NCBI GenBank assembly: GCA_022113835.1
Contig: JAILWY010000014.1
Location: forward strand, 6,201,501 to 6,265,500
Direction of reading: 5' to 3'
Length of the DNA: 64,000 nt
Origin: Atopsyche davidsoni
Lineage: Eukaryota > Arthropoda > Insecta > Trichoptera > Hydrobiosidae
The stretch's first letter is position 1. The number at the start of each line of letters is the position of its first letter. This document shows, piece after piece, positions 1 through 12,045 of the stretch. Below the pieces are notes generated by a model that had not been told where the DNA came from, did no database searches, and was given only the letters and a program-made list of their open reading frames with translations. Position numbers and translations under genes: made by a program.

Positions 1-1635
1 ATGCTCAATATGTACTGAAATAATATGAACACATTACGAATACTGGCTACGTATAAACGTAATCGGTTCTTTTTCATTGGTATTACAATATTTTTTTTCT
101 TTCTGCTATCCCAACAGATGGAGATTTTTTTACTACTTGCAATCACATTTTAGGATAATAATAAGTGGAATCGTATAACGTCTAATGGCAGTTTCTCTAA
201 AAAAAGCCAAGCGCCCTTTAGGTAGCACTTGTATTGGATGGGGCTGACGCTTATTTACAGATGCGGATGTGGCGTTATACAGATCTTGATAACTTGTTTT
301 ACATCTGACGGTGGTTGAAAAAGTTCTTCTGATAAGGTGTGTTTTTTACAGTGTGGAAATTTGTAATCCTATTTTCTTGTAAGAGGCGATATTTTCCTAA
401 GAACAGGTGACTCTGAACAAGTCGCTGTGTATCAGTATAAAAACTTGGAACAAATTCATTCAGGGGTCGTCCTGCAAATATTAAATCTCGTTTTAGTACT
501 TTTATAAGTCGGGTATCAAGTTGGACGGACCGCCCGAGTTTCTCGCAAAAGAACGTGAGAAAAATACCTTTAATCATATATTCGCTATCTAGCTTCAACT
601 TTTTATTTAGAAATTTTGCCACGACTCACACATATGTTTTCGTTATAGCTTCATTGTTGTTATCATTATTTTTAAAGCCATTATGAAAATATTATTAAAG
701 TTCAAAGAGAATTTCAAACTTTCATAATACTTAGTGAAATTTTATTGAAATCGTAAATCTTCGCGTCTATAGAAGAGACTGACTAACTAACCATAACCAT
801 AGCACAGAACTTCAAAATGTGTTATTTCTTTGTTTTACTTTAATTTTTTTCACAGCACCCGCCATTTCCAATTTTCTTTTGGTAATCTGAAAATAAAAAC
901 AAAAACCAAAGTTCTCATATTAACATGTTTTTGAAGTGTTAAACAAAAAAGTGTTTTGTATATTGAATTATGTAAAATAATATGAAAAGTTTTTATAATG
1001 TGTTGTTCAATAAAAAACAAAGTTTAATATATAAAAGAACACTTTATTATGAGTAAACCCTAATACTTTTTTTGATGACAAAGGGTTTGTATTTTCAAAT
1101 CATATTTGTTTGTAATTCTTCGCGTTATGGTGACAGCAGAGAACGGGATTGGGAGAGCGCGAATAGCCGAGGGCTAGAGAATATTTGTCACATTCTCGAG
1201 TCCGCGCCGGTGCGTCTGTTTGACCGTTCGCTGGCGAGAGACCTATTATAATTAATTTCGGCTATCTGATGAGATAACCGTCAGGCTTTATCCTGAGGAT
1301 ATGTTCTAGGTCTTCCATTGTCATATGAGGACAATCCCAGTAAACAGTATTCGTTGTGTGGTCAGACCTGCCGACCCCTCGTCCTCCGGCCCTTCCACCC
1401 CCGTTTTCAAAGCGAGCCTACCTACGATTTGCCTTTGTCAGATTTCAGGATATCCGCACGAAGTAAGCGCGGAGGATTACAAAGGCGTTAAAAAGTGACA
1501 TTCGGTGCGCAATGGAAGATACCGAGAATGAATAGATCGTAAATTTCTCTTGAAAATCTAATTTCTGAATACGGCAAAAATAAATTATATTTTTAACGTT
1601 TTAATTAACTATCGCAGGTGTAATTATAATTTCAG
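1..1635. other. no gene seen; AT-rich with a CpG-rich patch
   Basis: It is mostly AT-rich. GC-rich patches lie at about 1128-1240 and 1355-1415. A 107-codon open frame on the minus strand (299-622) begins with GTG, not ATG, and resembles nothing I know. Confidence 0.6.
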
Positions 1636-1740
1636 TGTTTTCACAGCAGCTCTTGACTACAAGAACGGTATACTTTTAAAGGTGCCTTACGTGGTTTATG
1701 CCTCAGTCCGCAGTGTTTGTGAAAGGGTTGTGAGTGTCAG
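1636..1740 (+). CDS. weak candidate exon, unknown gene
   Basis: The segment is 105 nt between a plausible acceptor (TATAATTTCAG) and a strong donor (GTCAG before GTGAGT). One frame is open throughout and reads VFTAALDYKNGILLKVPYVV then YASVRSVCERVVSV, entering with one base and leaving with two. I do not recognise the protein and found no partner exon nearby. It may be a non-coding 5' exon or a chance match. Confidence 0.2.
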
Positions 1741-4700
1741 GTGAGTATAAATAAAACACATTCTGTTAAAATATTAAATGGAAAAATTTAATGAATTATA
1801 ATGCATATTTAAAATAACAATCGTGACAATAGGTACTTTATGTACATATTCAAACAATAATATAATTTTGAAATATATATGTATATATATATATATTTTA
1901 AGTACTGAAAAGATCTGCATACATATTTTTTATTAAGTATTTCTATCTCGAAGGAACAGATGAATGCCTGTTACTCCGTCACGATGATGTATGCGACTCG
2001 AAGCGGGTGATTCCAGCAATGTTATTCTAAGTAAAGTAAGAGTTCCATATTAGATAACGCATGGGACTATAATGAATCGTGCATCTCTTCGAGAGACGAG
2101 CGAGATGTCTCCCGAAGGCGCGGATGATTGATAATGAAAATCTCTACTATTTTTCTTGTTAGTCAGAATTGCTCGCGTTGTACATTCGGCACAAGATCCA
2201 ATCATCAAAAGATGGGTTCCATTTGAAATCTTGCAAAAGAAAGCGAGTTTTTTTATTCGTTACGGGGAATGTGCATGCCGAATATATTTTATACCTCTGG
2301 TGATGCAAATCCTTTCACAGCTACACACGAATATATAAAACTCCCTGTTCATGTACATAAATCTCGTATATTGGATTTTTCTCGAAGCTGTCTACTCGAA
2401 TGTAAGTATGTTACTCTCTGCATTTGAATTTTTCTATCTTTCGCGAAATTTTCTTTTCAGTTTCACACGGAATAGAAAATTAGACTGTTTCTTTTTCAAT
2501 TTGAGTTTTATAGACAATATTAGCATTCGATGAAAACAACTTATTTTGGTAAGTGATCGGATTCATTTCACCCGGCGCCTCCGGTGACAGCTAAACGCGT
2601 TTAATCTAACTTAAAAATAATCAACTGAAGTGATATGCAAGTCTCCTGGCAGGCGGCGCCAACAATACAGACTGACGGAAAAAGCATACAAATCACAAAT
2701 AATATTACAGCTTTTCATACAAGTTAAATAATTTTACTCGACTTCGAGTCTCAGTGAACGTATCGATAAATTTAATACATTATATAAAAAAAAATCTTAA
2801 AGCGAACTAACTATAGAAATAAGAAAGTCAAAGGAAATATTTTAAATATTTAAATTATATATTTATATGTTTAATATATAATCACATGTTTCAATCAGTT
2901 AGCATATTAGCGTGACTTATAATAATGAAAATACCTTGAGAAATAATTTATCTGAAACATTGTCGACTGGGCGGTGCTCGGCCTCTACTCATATTTACAG
3001 TGTGCCGGCCGCCTTCCCGACGCCGGAAGATCAAAACGGAACGAACACAGAAAGCCTACGTCTGCCCTCCGCAATTTATAGAACCTCCCGTGACTTCGTT
3101 AAGCTCCCCGTTCGATACGCTCAGCGTGTGTCGCTTCTTATCCATTGTGAACATTCAGAAGTATTCCTATTTACAAAGATCAATCAGTTTCCTCCGAGAT
3201 AAATCCGATACAAACGACACGCGTCGCCGGCGCGGGCGGAGAGCGTCACTGCCGCATTAGCGGTGCCGAGTCTCCGGGGACTTAATATTCAGAACGACAA
3301 ATAAACGTTCGAAAAAAGGGGAGCATCTCCGAAGAACATTCATCACCCGAAATACAGTCGTCACAAAGGACGACCTGCAAATTGCTTTTTAATCTCCCGC
3401 GCCATCTTCGCGAGGGGCGAGGAGCGGGAAGGCGATCCGGGAGGCCTTGATCGCCGCGGGTCGAGGCGTCGGCCGGCGGCGCCGAGCACCGGTGCCTCCG
3501 ACGGCCCTAGAGGCTCCTATCTCTAGTTGTTCATTCAAAAATATCTTCTGCATAACTAAGTTCTGTGAAATCGGGATGAAAAATGCCTTGTATAATTTTA
3601 CCACCATAATAAAGTTTCCATTAACGTTACGATTAAAATCTCAATACAGTTTTATTAATAAATTAATGTAAGTCTCATGATTGATTGAATACATCATTTC
3701 ATATAATGATTCGAAAGTACTAAGTATAAAATTTGTTTTGTCTAAAACTTTAAGGAAGGTAGTAATAATAACGGTTTCAATAAGCGATATAGGTACTCGT
3801 TCATCGATTAGGCGTAACTTTATTTCCAAACTGCGGTCGACGTCATCCCTCCACTAAGTATCAAGCCTAGCTTCAAACTATGTTAGCGTACGTAAGGTAG
3901 GCCACCCGGCCGGGGCGGGGCGCCCGATTAATTTAAAGGACGTATCTTGTAAGTCTGAAATTTTTTATCTACTCGTTATCATATAATGCCCGACCCGTCT
4001 TCGCCGACTCGACGCGATGCAAGCTCGCCGGGAAAAGCGACAGCCTCCTTCGGCAAAACGCAACAAAGCCGCGACGTCCCTGATTCCCCTGAAGGGCGGT
4101 TCCGCGGGGGTGTGAAGAAATTTCAGTTAGCCGCGGTCTGCGGTAATCGAGCATCGCCAGCCGCTCGCTTGCGAACTTCATCCCGCAAACACGAAGAGGT
4201 AAGCATTAGCGCAGCTGTACTGTGAAAGGTTCCGGCTGAAGTGCGAAGCGAAAATACCGTAAACGCTTTGCAAAATTTACCCAGCAAATTAGTGCGAGGT
4301 AAAATAAATTCAGCAGAATGTAACGCGTTGTGAAAATAATTTATAATTAATTTATGTTGGTAATATATACAAGGTTTGCTTTTAATCTTGGAGAGATATT
4401 TATATTTCTTTATCTATATAAATGAATCCCAACAAAGATAAGAGCTTACAATTCAATGTTGTACAAATCATAAAACTACTTTTATGGACAGTTTTAGTAG
4501 AAAACGTAGTTTGCAGAACGCGCGGGGGCACCGGAAATAGAATCTTATGAATAAAAAAATTGGCAAAGAGATCGCCACGCCTCGTGGTGAAACGCAGACC
4601 TTTGATGCGGCTTAACTTCACATTTACTTCACTTCCGATTTCAGGGTAGAATATTTTCGCAGGTCGCTGCCTTTTAACATTTAGTGCACCGAAATGAAAA

Positions 4701-5609
4701 TAACGATAAATGATTTGGCTCATATTAAAACATATACCAAAATAATCTCTACAATCTTCGACAGTGGTAATTATTAAATATTTGATTAAAATTTTTATAC
4801 ATATATATATATCATATTATTTGTTTTATTGTACGACATTATTTCACCCCTTAAAATTTGTGTGTCAATAAATAAAGACTGTGCTATTTCCAGTTCGCTT
4901 GCATCCTCTTATTAATAGTGAACCATCCCGAGTAGGACGATCGATACTTCTCTACTCCTCTCTCAAATTATCTACTTTATCATAAATTATCAAAGAGTAT
5001 TCAAAAGCATTATCGTTACGTGGAATGTAGAAGATAAATACACTAGCAGTTATGTATTTGATCGAGTGAATATTAAGAAAGAGTTCAATATGTATATTAA
5101 ATAATTCACTTAACGACATTAAGAATAAATAGCCCGCGGCCGCGCGAGGGCAGCTCGAGGGCGAGAAACTAAGTACAGTTGATTGTATATCTTTAACAGT
5201 ATCACAATGTCACAATGCGGGGCCCGCGAGACCCCAGACTCTCTGCCTTGATTCAAACGTTGGAAATATTAGAGTTAATTTTATTTAGTGTAATCTAATA
5301 ATTAGTAATCGCTAACTAAGTGTGAAAGGGCAGCGTGTCATTTTAATTCTAATTACAAGTAAGATGGATTTGGAACCGCGCGCGTTTGTACGCGATCGTC
5401 ACTAATCTCGTGATGAATAATATCTACGTACATTATCAAAATTAAAAACGTAAATTGACAGTGTAGAAGGACGCACGCTTCCAGATTGTTCTCGGTCCGG
5501 TGCGACCCTCGCGACGCTTGTGAAGGCTGCAGCGCTCGGGCCAATCTTGTTTTACTGCGCCGTTGGCTTTAATCTCCAGCTGCTGGGGGTTGCAGCGCCG
5601 CGGCCTGCG

Positions 5610-5681
5610 CCCTCGCCCTCGCCCTCGCCCTCGCCCTCGCCCTCGCCCTCGCCCTCGCCCTCGCCCTCGCCCTCACCCTCC
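5610..5681. repeat. (CCCTCG)n hexanucleotide microsatellite
   Basis: Ten perfect CCCTCG units are followed by CCCTCA and CCCTCC. All frames stay open through it (Pro-Ser, Arg-Pro or Arg-Ala repeats), which creates spurious open frames on both strands. Confidence 0.97.
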
Positions 5682-8600
5682 CGGGACGAGCGACTCCTGG
5701 GGCCGTCTGAGCAACGCCGTCAAACGAATAGCCCCGCTCAATGGGACCGTCCAAACATGGAATGTTTCAAATTAATTAAAAATATAATCCTTTACTCAAA
5801 TAGTTTTTTTTTTGTGATAGTGTAGATTATATATAAGTAATATATTGTATATCATTTGTAAGATTTCAAATTCTAGGTCTATCTCCGTCATTATAAAATG
5901 AAATGAATCCTACGCAACTAGAAAAGAAGTGAAAGTTTCTTACGATGTATCATATATTTGTTTAAGGTCGAAGGACATAATGTGGTGCTTTATACAAGTC
6001 AGACCGGCCGAGGTGCTGAGTATGTACATGAGCCGCCGCAGGGCCCAGCGGGGCGGGCCGATATTATCTCATATAGTCATATATTTTCTTTTAATTCAAA
6101 ATATATATAATAGAAAATAGTTTCACTATTTTGTATTTTAAAGCTATTAACTGTATATGTTATATATATATAATCAAGGTACTCTTCTTATTCTAAAAAT
6201 AACTCTTTTTAATTATTTTGTTTAATTATATCGTAATATCTAGAATATGCGAATTAAAACTTCGTTTATTAATCTTGGTGTTGCGTTTGCTAGCGTTTTC
6301 TTGATAAGAATAAATTTGTGTATATTATAAGATAAACAGTTCTTAAACTTTACGAGAAATTCGAAGCTTTTAGGTTCATATACTCGACTACGACTACGGA
6401 TAGTAAAGAGGACTTTCGAAGGGAAAAGTGTATTTCAAAGAATCGCATGCGCACGAGACGGTGCGCCAAGAGAGAGAGATAATTATGCAAAAATACTATC
6501 ATTATCTTTAATTAGAGGGAATAATTCAAAAAGAGGTTTAGGCATTTCCAAAATGACCGATCCACCAGCTCTTACCACTAGTGAAGAAAACCGCTCTAGC
6601 TAACTACGTAAGTACCGAGTATATAAGACTTAGTATATTTGTTGCTAATGTTAAATCTCACTGGTTCCGAACACGTCCCCCCGGGAGGCGCGGCCCCCGG
6701 GGAGCCTGCGGGGGTGGCCGAATGTCCTGGACCGAGGTCCGTCAGTTCCGCGTCTCCGGAGAGTTCGATTCGCACACGGCGCGATAAAAGTTGCGCGTGA
6801 CGCACCCCGCCCGGGACGGCGAGGGCTGCACACCGCGACACCACTTCGCATAGTAGCTCTAGGCTCTACAAATCAAAGAGAGCTCGTGGAGGTTCTATAG
6901 ACGAGGATATTTATACGTTTAGCTGAATTACTCCGAACGGCTTCCTCCGCCGTTTTCCACTTTGACAGTTATTATCCACCCGTAGAAACTCTAGAAAACT
7001 GTTTTTTTTTCTTTTATCTCTCTGCAAGCGCTGGCTTGCAATTAAAGTGAATTTATTCGAATTCAAACAGTAAAAAATGCAAAGCGCCTTCGTGTTCGCA
7101 TCGACAACTCCCTCCAGCGAAAATAAATGACGCCAAATGAGAAAGTAATTTTGGAAAACATCTACATTATCTCTAGGAACGCCGATTCTCACTCCCCGAT
7201 AGACGTCGGAAAACGAACGCAGTCACCTTCTAGATCAAATCTGACTAAGCAGGGAAAGAATGTTCACTAAGTGATGTCTCTTACGATAAAATTTTCTACG
7301 CGATACTACAATCAGTAAACCGAATAAAATCTTTACATTCGTCTAAATATTTTGTTTAAGTGAGTATATCAAAAGTAATACAAGAAAATGATACACATTT
7401 AAACTACAAATACATCGAAATCTCCCGATAAAGTCTTGTGACGATTCGAGTGCCGATGTAAGATGTGAGCACTCGCGCCCTCCTTTTCAGTTAGTTTTCT
7501 TGGCTCTCTCCAAATTAGGTCTTAACGCCTCGCGAGAGGGGAAGTTGCGGGGATGGGGGCGTGACGTATCATGGCACATCACGTGTGTGATACGACCCGG
7601 CCCGGGGAGCGGGGAGGGGCAGGAAATAATGGAGCGCAGCCGGTCGCCCGCGCGGGTCACAAAAAGGAGAAGCCTACATGGCCTGGCAGTGCCGTGCTGT
7701 ACTTAACGCCATTCGATGCCCGCGGAATCAAATTAGCAGTTAATTATACTCTGTTGCTATTCAATAGCCCTCCAGCGAGGTCTTTAATACATTTAAGATA
7801 CAAACAAGGACAGCTGCGTGGCTGTCAATTTTATTTAGTTCACAATAGTCTTAAAACGTTGTATTCTGAGAGCGTGCAGTGAGTGTTCATCGTTCGATCG
7901 GGCGTTACACAATAAATCAAATTAAATAAGTCTTCATGTACGATAAAAATATATTGACGCCATATGAGAAGAGCTAAAAATATATATCCTCTGAATACCT
8001 TTTTGTTTCCCAAGCGATCGTTGCTCTGACGTTTGTTTTTTTAGATATTTTCTGAATTGTGATTAAAGGTTGTTTTTATTATTATTTATGGCCCCCCTCT
8101 CACTTCACGCCCTTGTCGAGTACCGTCCTAAATATACGGCCCACCATAAATATGTATAGGATGTCCTACGAGCTACGAGATTTTCATAGACAAGCCGGTG
8201 GCGTCGGTGGTAGTGGGATTTCGCCCGTTCTGTCCGTTCTGTGGGCAACCCGACCCCTTCTGTTTTTATACAACTATATATAAATAAAATAATGATCCGT
8301 GCAGAAATTGCGACTGAGACAAACTCCAGACGCTCTCGCTCGTAACCGTTACGAGCAGACAAACGCGAATATTTACAATCAAATTTAAAAAGGTACAAAC
8401 ACATATTAAAGAATAACATTACACGCATTGCTCTTCTTTGATACTTTTGAGATTACATCTCTGCTACTACTAATAAATTATGTCTTTCGCTTTTATCTTT
8501 TTTTAAGATTCCCGTAAAAATCATCATATTACATGAAAAATATTTGACACTGGCGAAGTTCACTCTCGGAACAATATTCACAATGTTTCCAAAACAAGTA

Positions 8601-9165
8601 CACACAAATACGTATTAAATTAGAATCAGCCAGATGTTTTCATTTGAAGTGAAAAACAAAAACACCAAATTAAGTATTCCTTGATCAACATTCTGTTACT
8701 ATACGCAGTAATTATTTTTTTACAGACATCTCCGATTTGTAGGTTAGGAGAAATTGACACCATCCAATTAATGCAAACGCCCAAGACTAACGCGAGATGA
8801 GAGGATCTCTGCTCCAAGTCCGCAGATTAAATCTAAATTTTTAAAGACCCCGAGCCGGGAGAGGCTCGGCTGGCCGGCCGGGCCCCGAGCCGGGGGGGCG
8901 GCTCCTAGCGCCAGGCTCGGCGGACGGGGCCCTCTTCGTGGACCCCGTGCGTAATGACTCGCAGCGGGTATCCGCACTCCGAGGGCCGAGAGTCTCCTGC
9001 AGCAAGTTCACTCCACGGCGCCATTTCCGCACTCAATCTGGAAAAAAATGAAAAAATATTTTGATAATGCTTTTCACGTGTTTTTATTTATACTTTTACA
9101 ACAGTAAATGTTTGGTAATTACTAAACACATTCAATATATGTGGATGTTTATAAATCACCATACG

Positions 9166-9187
9166 AATTGTAATTGTAATTGTAATG
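9166..9187. repeat. short (TAATTG)n repeat
   Basis: Three to four units of the hexamer AATTGT occur in an AT-rich stretch with no gene. Confidence 0.8.
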
Positions 9188-11790
9188 GTTATATCAACGT
9201 TGGGTTAATTGCAGAATTAAATTATTTTTTTCGTTATTTAAAAAAAGGTTAAATACAACAAATATAGAACAGACGGAAGAACTATGCCATTGTTTAAAAA
9301 AATATTTCTTGGGATGAAAACTTTATCCCTTAATAATAAATCCAGGTCATGTTGAGAATCGTTACCCAAATAAGTAAAAGAAAGTGTATCGATGAATGGG
9401 ATTTGTTTATATATTAAAACTGGTAAAGAATTTCAAATGAATGTTAAATAAAAAAATGCTGGGTATTTTTTAAAACATATTACAATTATTTATACCCATT
9501 GGTTTTTTATACGATAATTCATTTGGTATTTAAGGGATCTCAATAATTTTTAAATAAAACGGATAAACATATATGTGAAATATTTGATAAAAATGTAACA
9601 AAAGGAACAATAATTTTTATTCCAGCTTTGATGAATACTTTTGAGGATATATATAAATAACGAACATTTCATACGGCAACTCCCAGTGGGTTTATATTTA
9701 CTGAAAAAATTACAGCTGTATGCCCAGGGGGTCTGAGCTACGAGAAAAAATAAATTGTACACAATTTTGTTTTATATTATGGACCATAAGTTTGTCGAGC
9801 CAAACAGGCAAAATTCTTACAACCATTTGAATTACTACCAAGAGAGTATAAGACCCAATGTAAGAGGTATTAGATAAACGAAAGTAGAGAGTTATGTATG
9901 AGTATCATTCGATGCTTAAATTACTTGAATCCTACATCAGACGAAACAAAACATAAAGATATATTTTTATTGAGAAAGATAAATCAGAGAAGTAGTTTTG
10001 AAATTATATGACATAAAAGTGGCTTATTTCTGATTTCTTATTAATAAAGTACTCGATTAGTAGATTCAGCATATCAAATTCAGCCTTCACAACGCAATAT
10101 TCAATAAAATAGTAATTTGCTTCAAAAAACTTAAACATAGTAATATTGGCAATGGAATGTGGAAAAATATAAGGAGTTTGAATTGATTTACGGCCAATGC
10201 TATTGATTGAAATCTATTGCAATATCTTAATATTATATGTAGCATTTGTATGTAGAGCTTGAACCAGTAATCTTTTGTAAAGCAATAAAAGATAATAAAA
10301 AAAGTCTCAAAGTACCATCGTTTTTAAAAGGCAAATTCTGACTGGCGTTGGAAAAAATGTGGAATACTTTTTCAGGGATCGTTTTAATCCAAGCCAAGCC
10401 GTCAGCGAAGTCTTTCAGAGGTCCCTAATCAGCAATCTCGATTACTCAAAAGCTCAATGGCACTCTTTCCACGTGCTTAAAAATTCAGTACAGAAGAGTC
10501 AGCACGTGTACTAAGTGCCCTTAAACTAATTTTTTTTTTTCAAATCATTGGATTTGAAAATATTAAATGCGTATCGTGTGGAGGGTTAAATTGTGTATAT
10601 TGACTTTACCACAAAAGTTGTCACAGAGCTTTTTAAATAGGTTCAGTTCCAATGAAAACAAATTGTAAACATTTTACACAAACAGGTAAGCGAATTGAAT
10701 TGAAAAATATTTTTTGGATTTTATACGTAAGACATTAAATTGTTTTAATTTTAATTATTATTAATATTATTAAACCATGGAAATTAATTCTTAGTAAGGT
10801 ATTTCAAATCAAATACAAAAGTCAATGCATTAACATATTATGTCCAATGTAGTTTATATCATTCACTGGAAAGCATTGTATTTCTCTACCAACTAAATTG
10901 TTTCCCTAACTATTCATGAATGTGAGGTCTAGTTATATCAACGATTTTCATCTGCCTGTCATAAACCTTACTTCCGGCTTTTCGACCATCAAGAGTAGAG
11001 TGCGCATTCAAGGTCACACTGCCAGTTTAAGGAAGAAGATTCCAGAACCAAGTATATGGCCGTAACTGCTGAGGAGAAAATAAACACATAATTCCACTTG
11101 ATGACGAGAGAAGATAAATTAAATAAAAAAAGTCAAAGAAAGAAGTGTAAAATTGACAACTAATCGAAATATTTGTTGTGATCTAATTTGAATGACGTGG
11201 TATTAGCACATTTTTGCGTTTAATTTTAAGGAAAATTTTAAAAACAATATCAATATGATAGTGACTCAAATCATCATACGCGCAAGTATTTGTAAATATA
11301 TCAGAAAGTACTCGTTGGAAATCCATCTAGATATTTTGAGAGTTTTTCACGTTTTATTTGGTGAAACCAGTCACGTAAAATTTAAAAAAAAAAATCATTT
11401 AGAAAACGTTTATAAATACTTTAAGAACTCAAAACATCAACAACCTGACGTCGCGTACGTACATGCTCGAGGAGGCTCACTGACATAATAGGCAATCTTG
11501 CATCAAGGCTCGGAGCAGGGCCCGGCTTCTTGGCGCTGGGATAACTTATGGGCGGTGAGAAATTTACAAGAGAATTAGGAGAAGAACGTACAGCTAGTAA
11601 ATTGCCGCGGGACGTGAGGACTATCCACGCGGGTGTACTACGAACAGCTGCTCGATTTTTTATAGAATTGCGTGTGAGGAATATAAAACGTCATTTTATT
11701 GGCCGTGCGCCATGATTTTATCGCTTTATTTTATATCAAAAATAAATTAAAGCTTTATATCCGCGCTCCCGGGGTTTTTTTTTTTTTTTT

Positions 11791-11884
11791 AACAACTCTG
11801 TTGAAAAATGCTTTAATGTGGTTTCTTAAAAAATATGAAAAATCGTAATAAAAGTAATCTAAAATAGGCTTTTTCAGAGTTGTT
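11791..11884. repeat. 94-bp foldback element
   Basis: The ends are inverted repeats: AACAACTCTGTTGAAAAATGC at the left, and GGCTTTTTCAGAGTTGTT at the right (a 2-nt gap inside the match). It is preceded by a T18 run. It may be a tiny MITE; a TT or TA duplication cannot be told apart from the flanking sequence. Confidence 0.5.
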
Positions 11885-11904
11885 TTAATAGTAGCAAGTA
11901 ATCA

Positions 11905-12045
11905 ATTTTTGACAGAGAGTACTTGGTGGAATTCTATTTTAATATTTTACTAAATAAACTATATAATTACTTGAGTGATTTTTCCACAGTTTGTTAAACC
12001 GATCACCAATAAAATTTAACACGTAGAAAAATCACTTATTTTACT
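11905..12045. mobile_element. second, diverged copy of the 16.6-kb repeat
   Basis: Its start (TTTTTGACAGAGAGTACTTG, then GTGGAATTCTATTTTAATAT) matches 16646-16690 in the same orientation. The later part, AAACCGATCACCAATAAAAT, matches the ribozyme-like zone of the other copy in reverse orientation. A near-perfect 14-bp inverted repeat (11974-11987 with 12023-12036) encloses that zone. It is too decayed to show target duplications. Confidence 0.5.

Larger units (their letters stand above)
1742..11790. other. gene desert with CpG-rich islands
   Basis: No coding sequence is supported on either strand. Abrupt GC-rich islands of about 100-300 bp occur near 3195-3500, 4000-4160, 5590-5700, 6660-6850, 7500-7640 and 8850-9010, separated by very AT-rich DNA. 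Open frames in the islands arise because CpG-rich sequence lacks stop codons. From about 9020 to 11400 the sequence is almost featureless AT-rich DNA. Confidence 0.6.

Noticed and set aside
299..622. 107-codon minus-strand frame
   Set aside because: It starts at GTG, has no recognisable domain, and a frame of this length is expected by chance a few times in 64 kb.
1262..1300. CTGATGAG that could start a hammerhead core
   Set aside because: No GAAA element follows a paired stem at the right distance.
5520..5825. 101-codon frame with a signal-peptide-like start and a Pro-Ser repeat
   Set aside because: It starts at GTG, which is not a usual eukaryotic start, and the long frame comes from the (CCCTCG)n tract, which keeps several frames open on both strands.
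6720..6790. GTTCGATTCGC resembling a tRNA B box
   Set aside because: No matching A box, acceptor stem or cloverleaf could be built around it.
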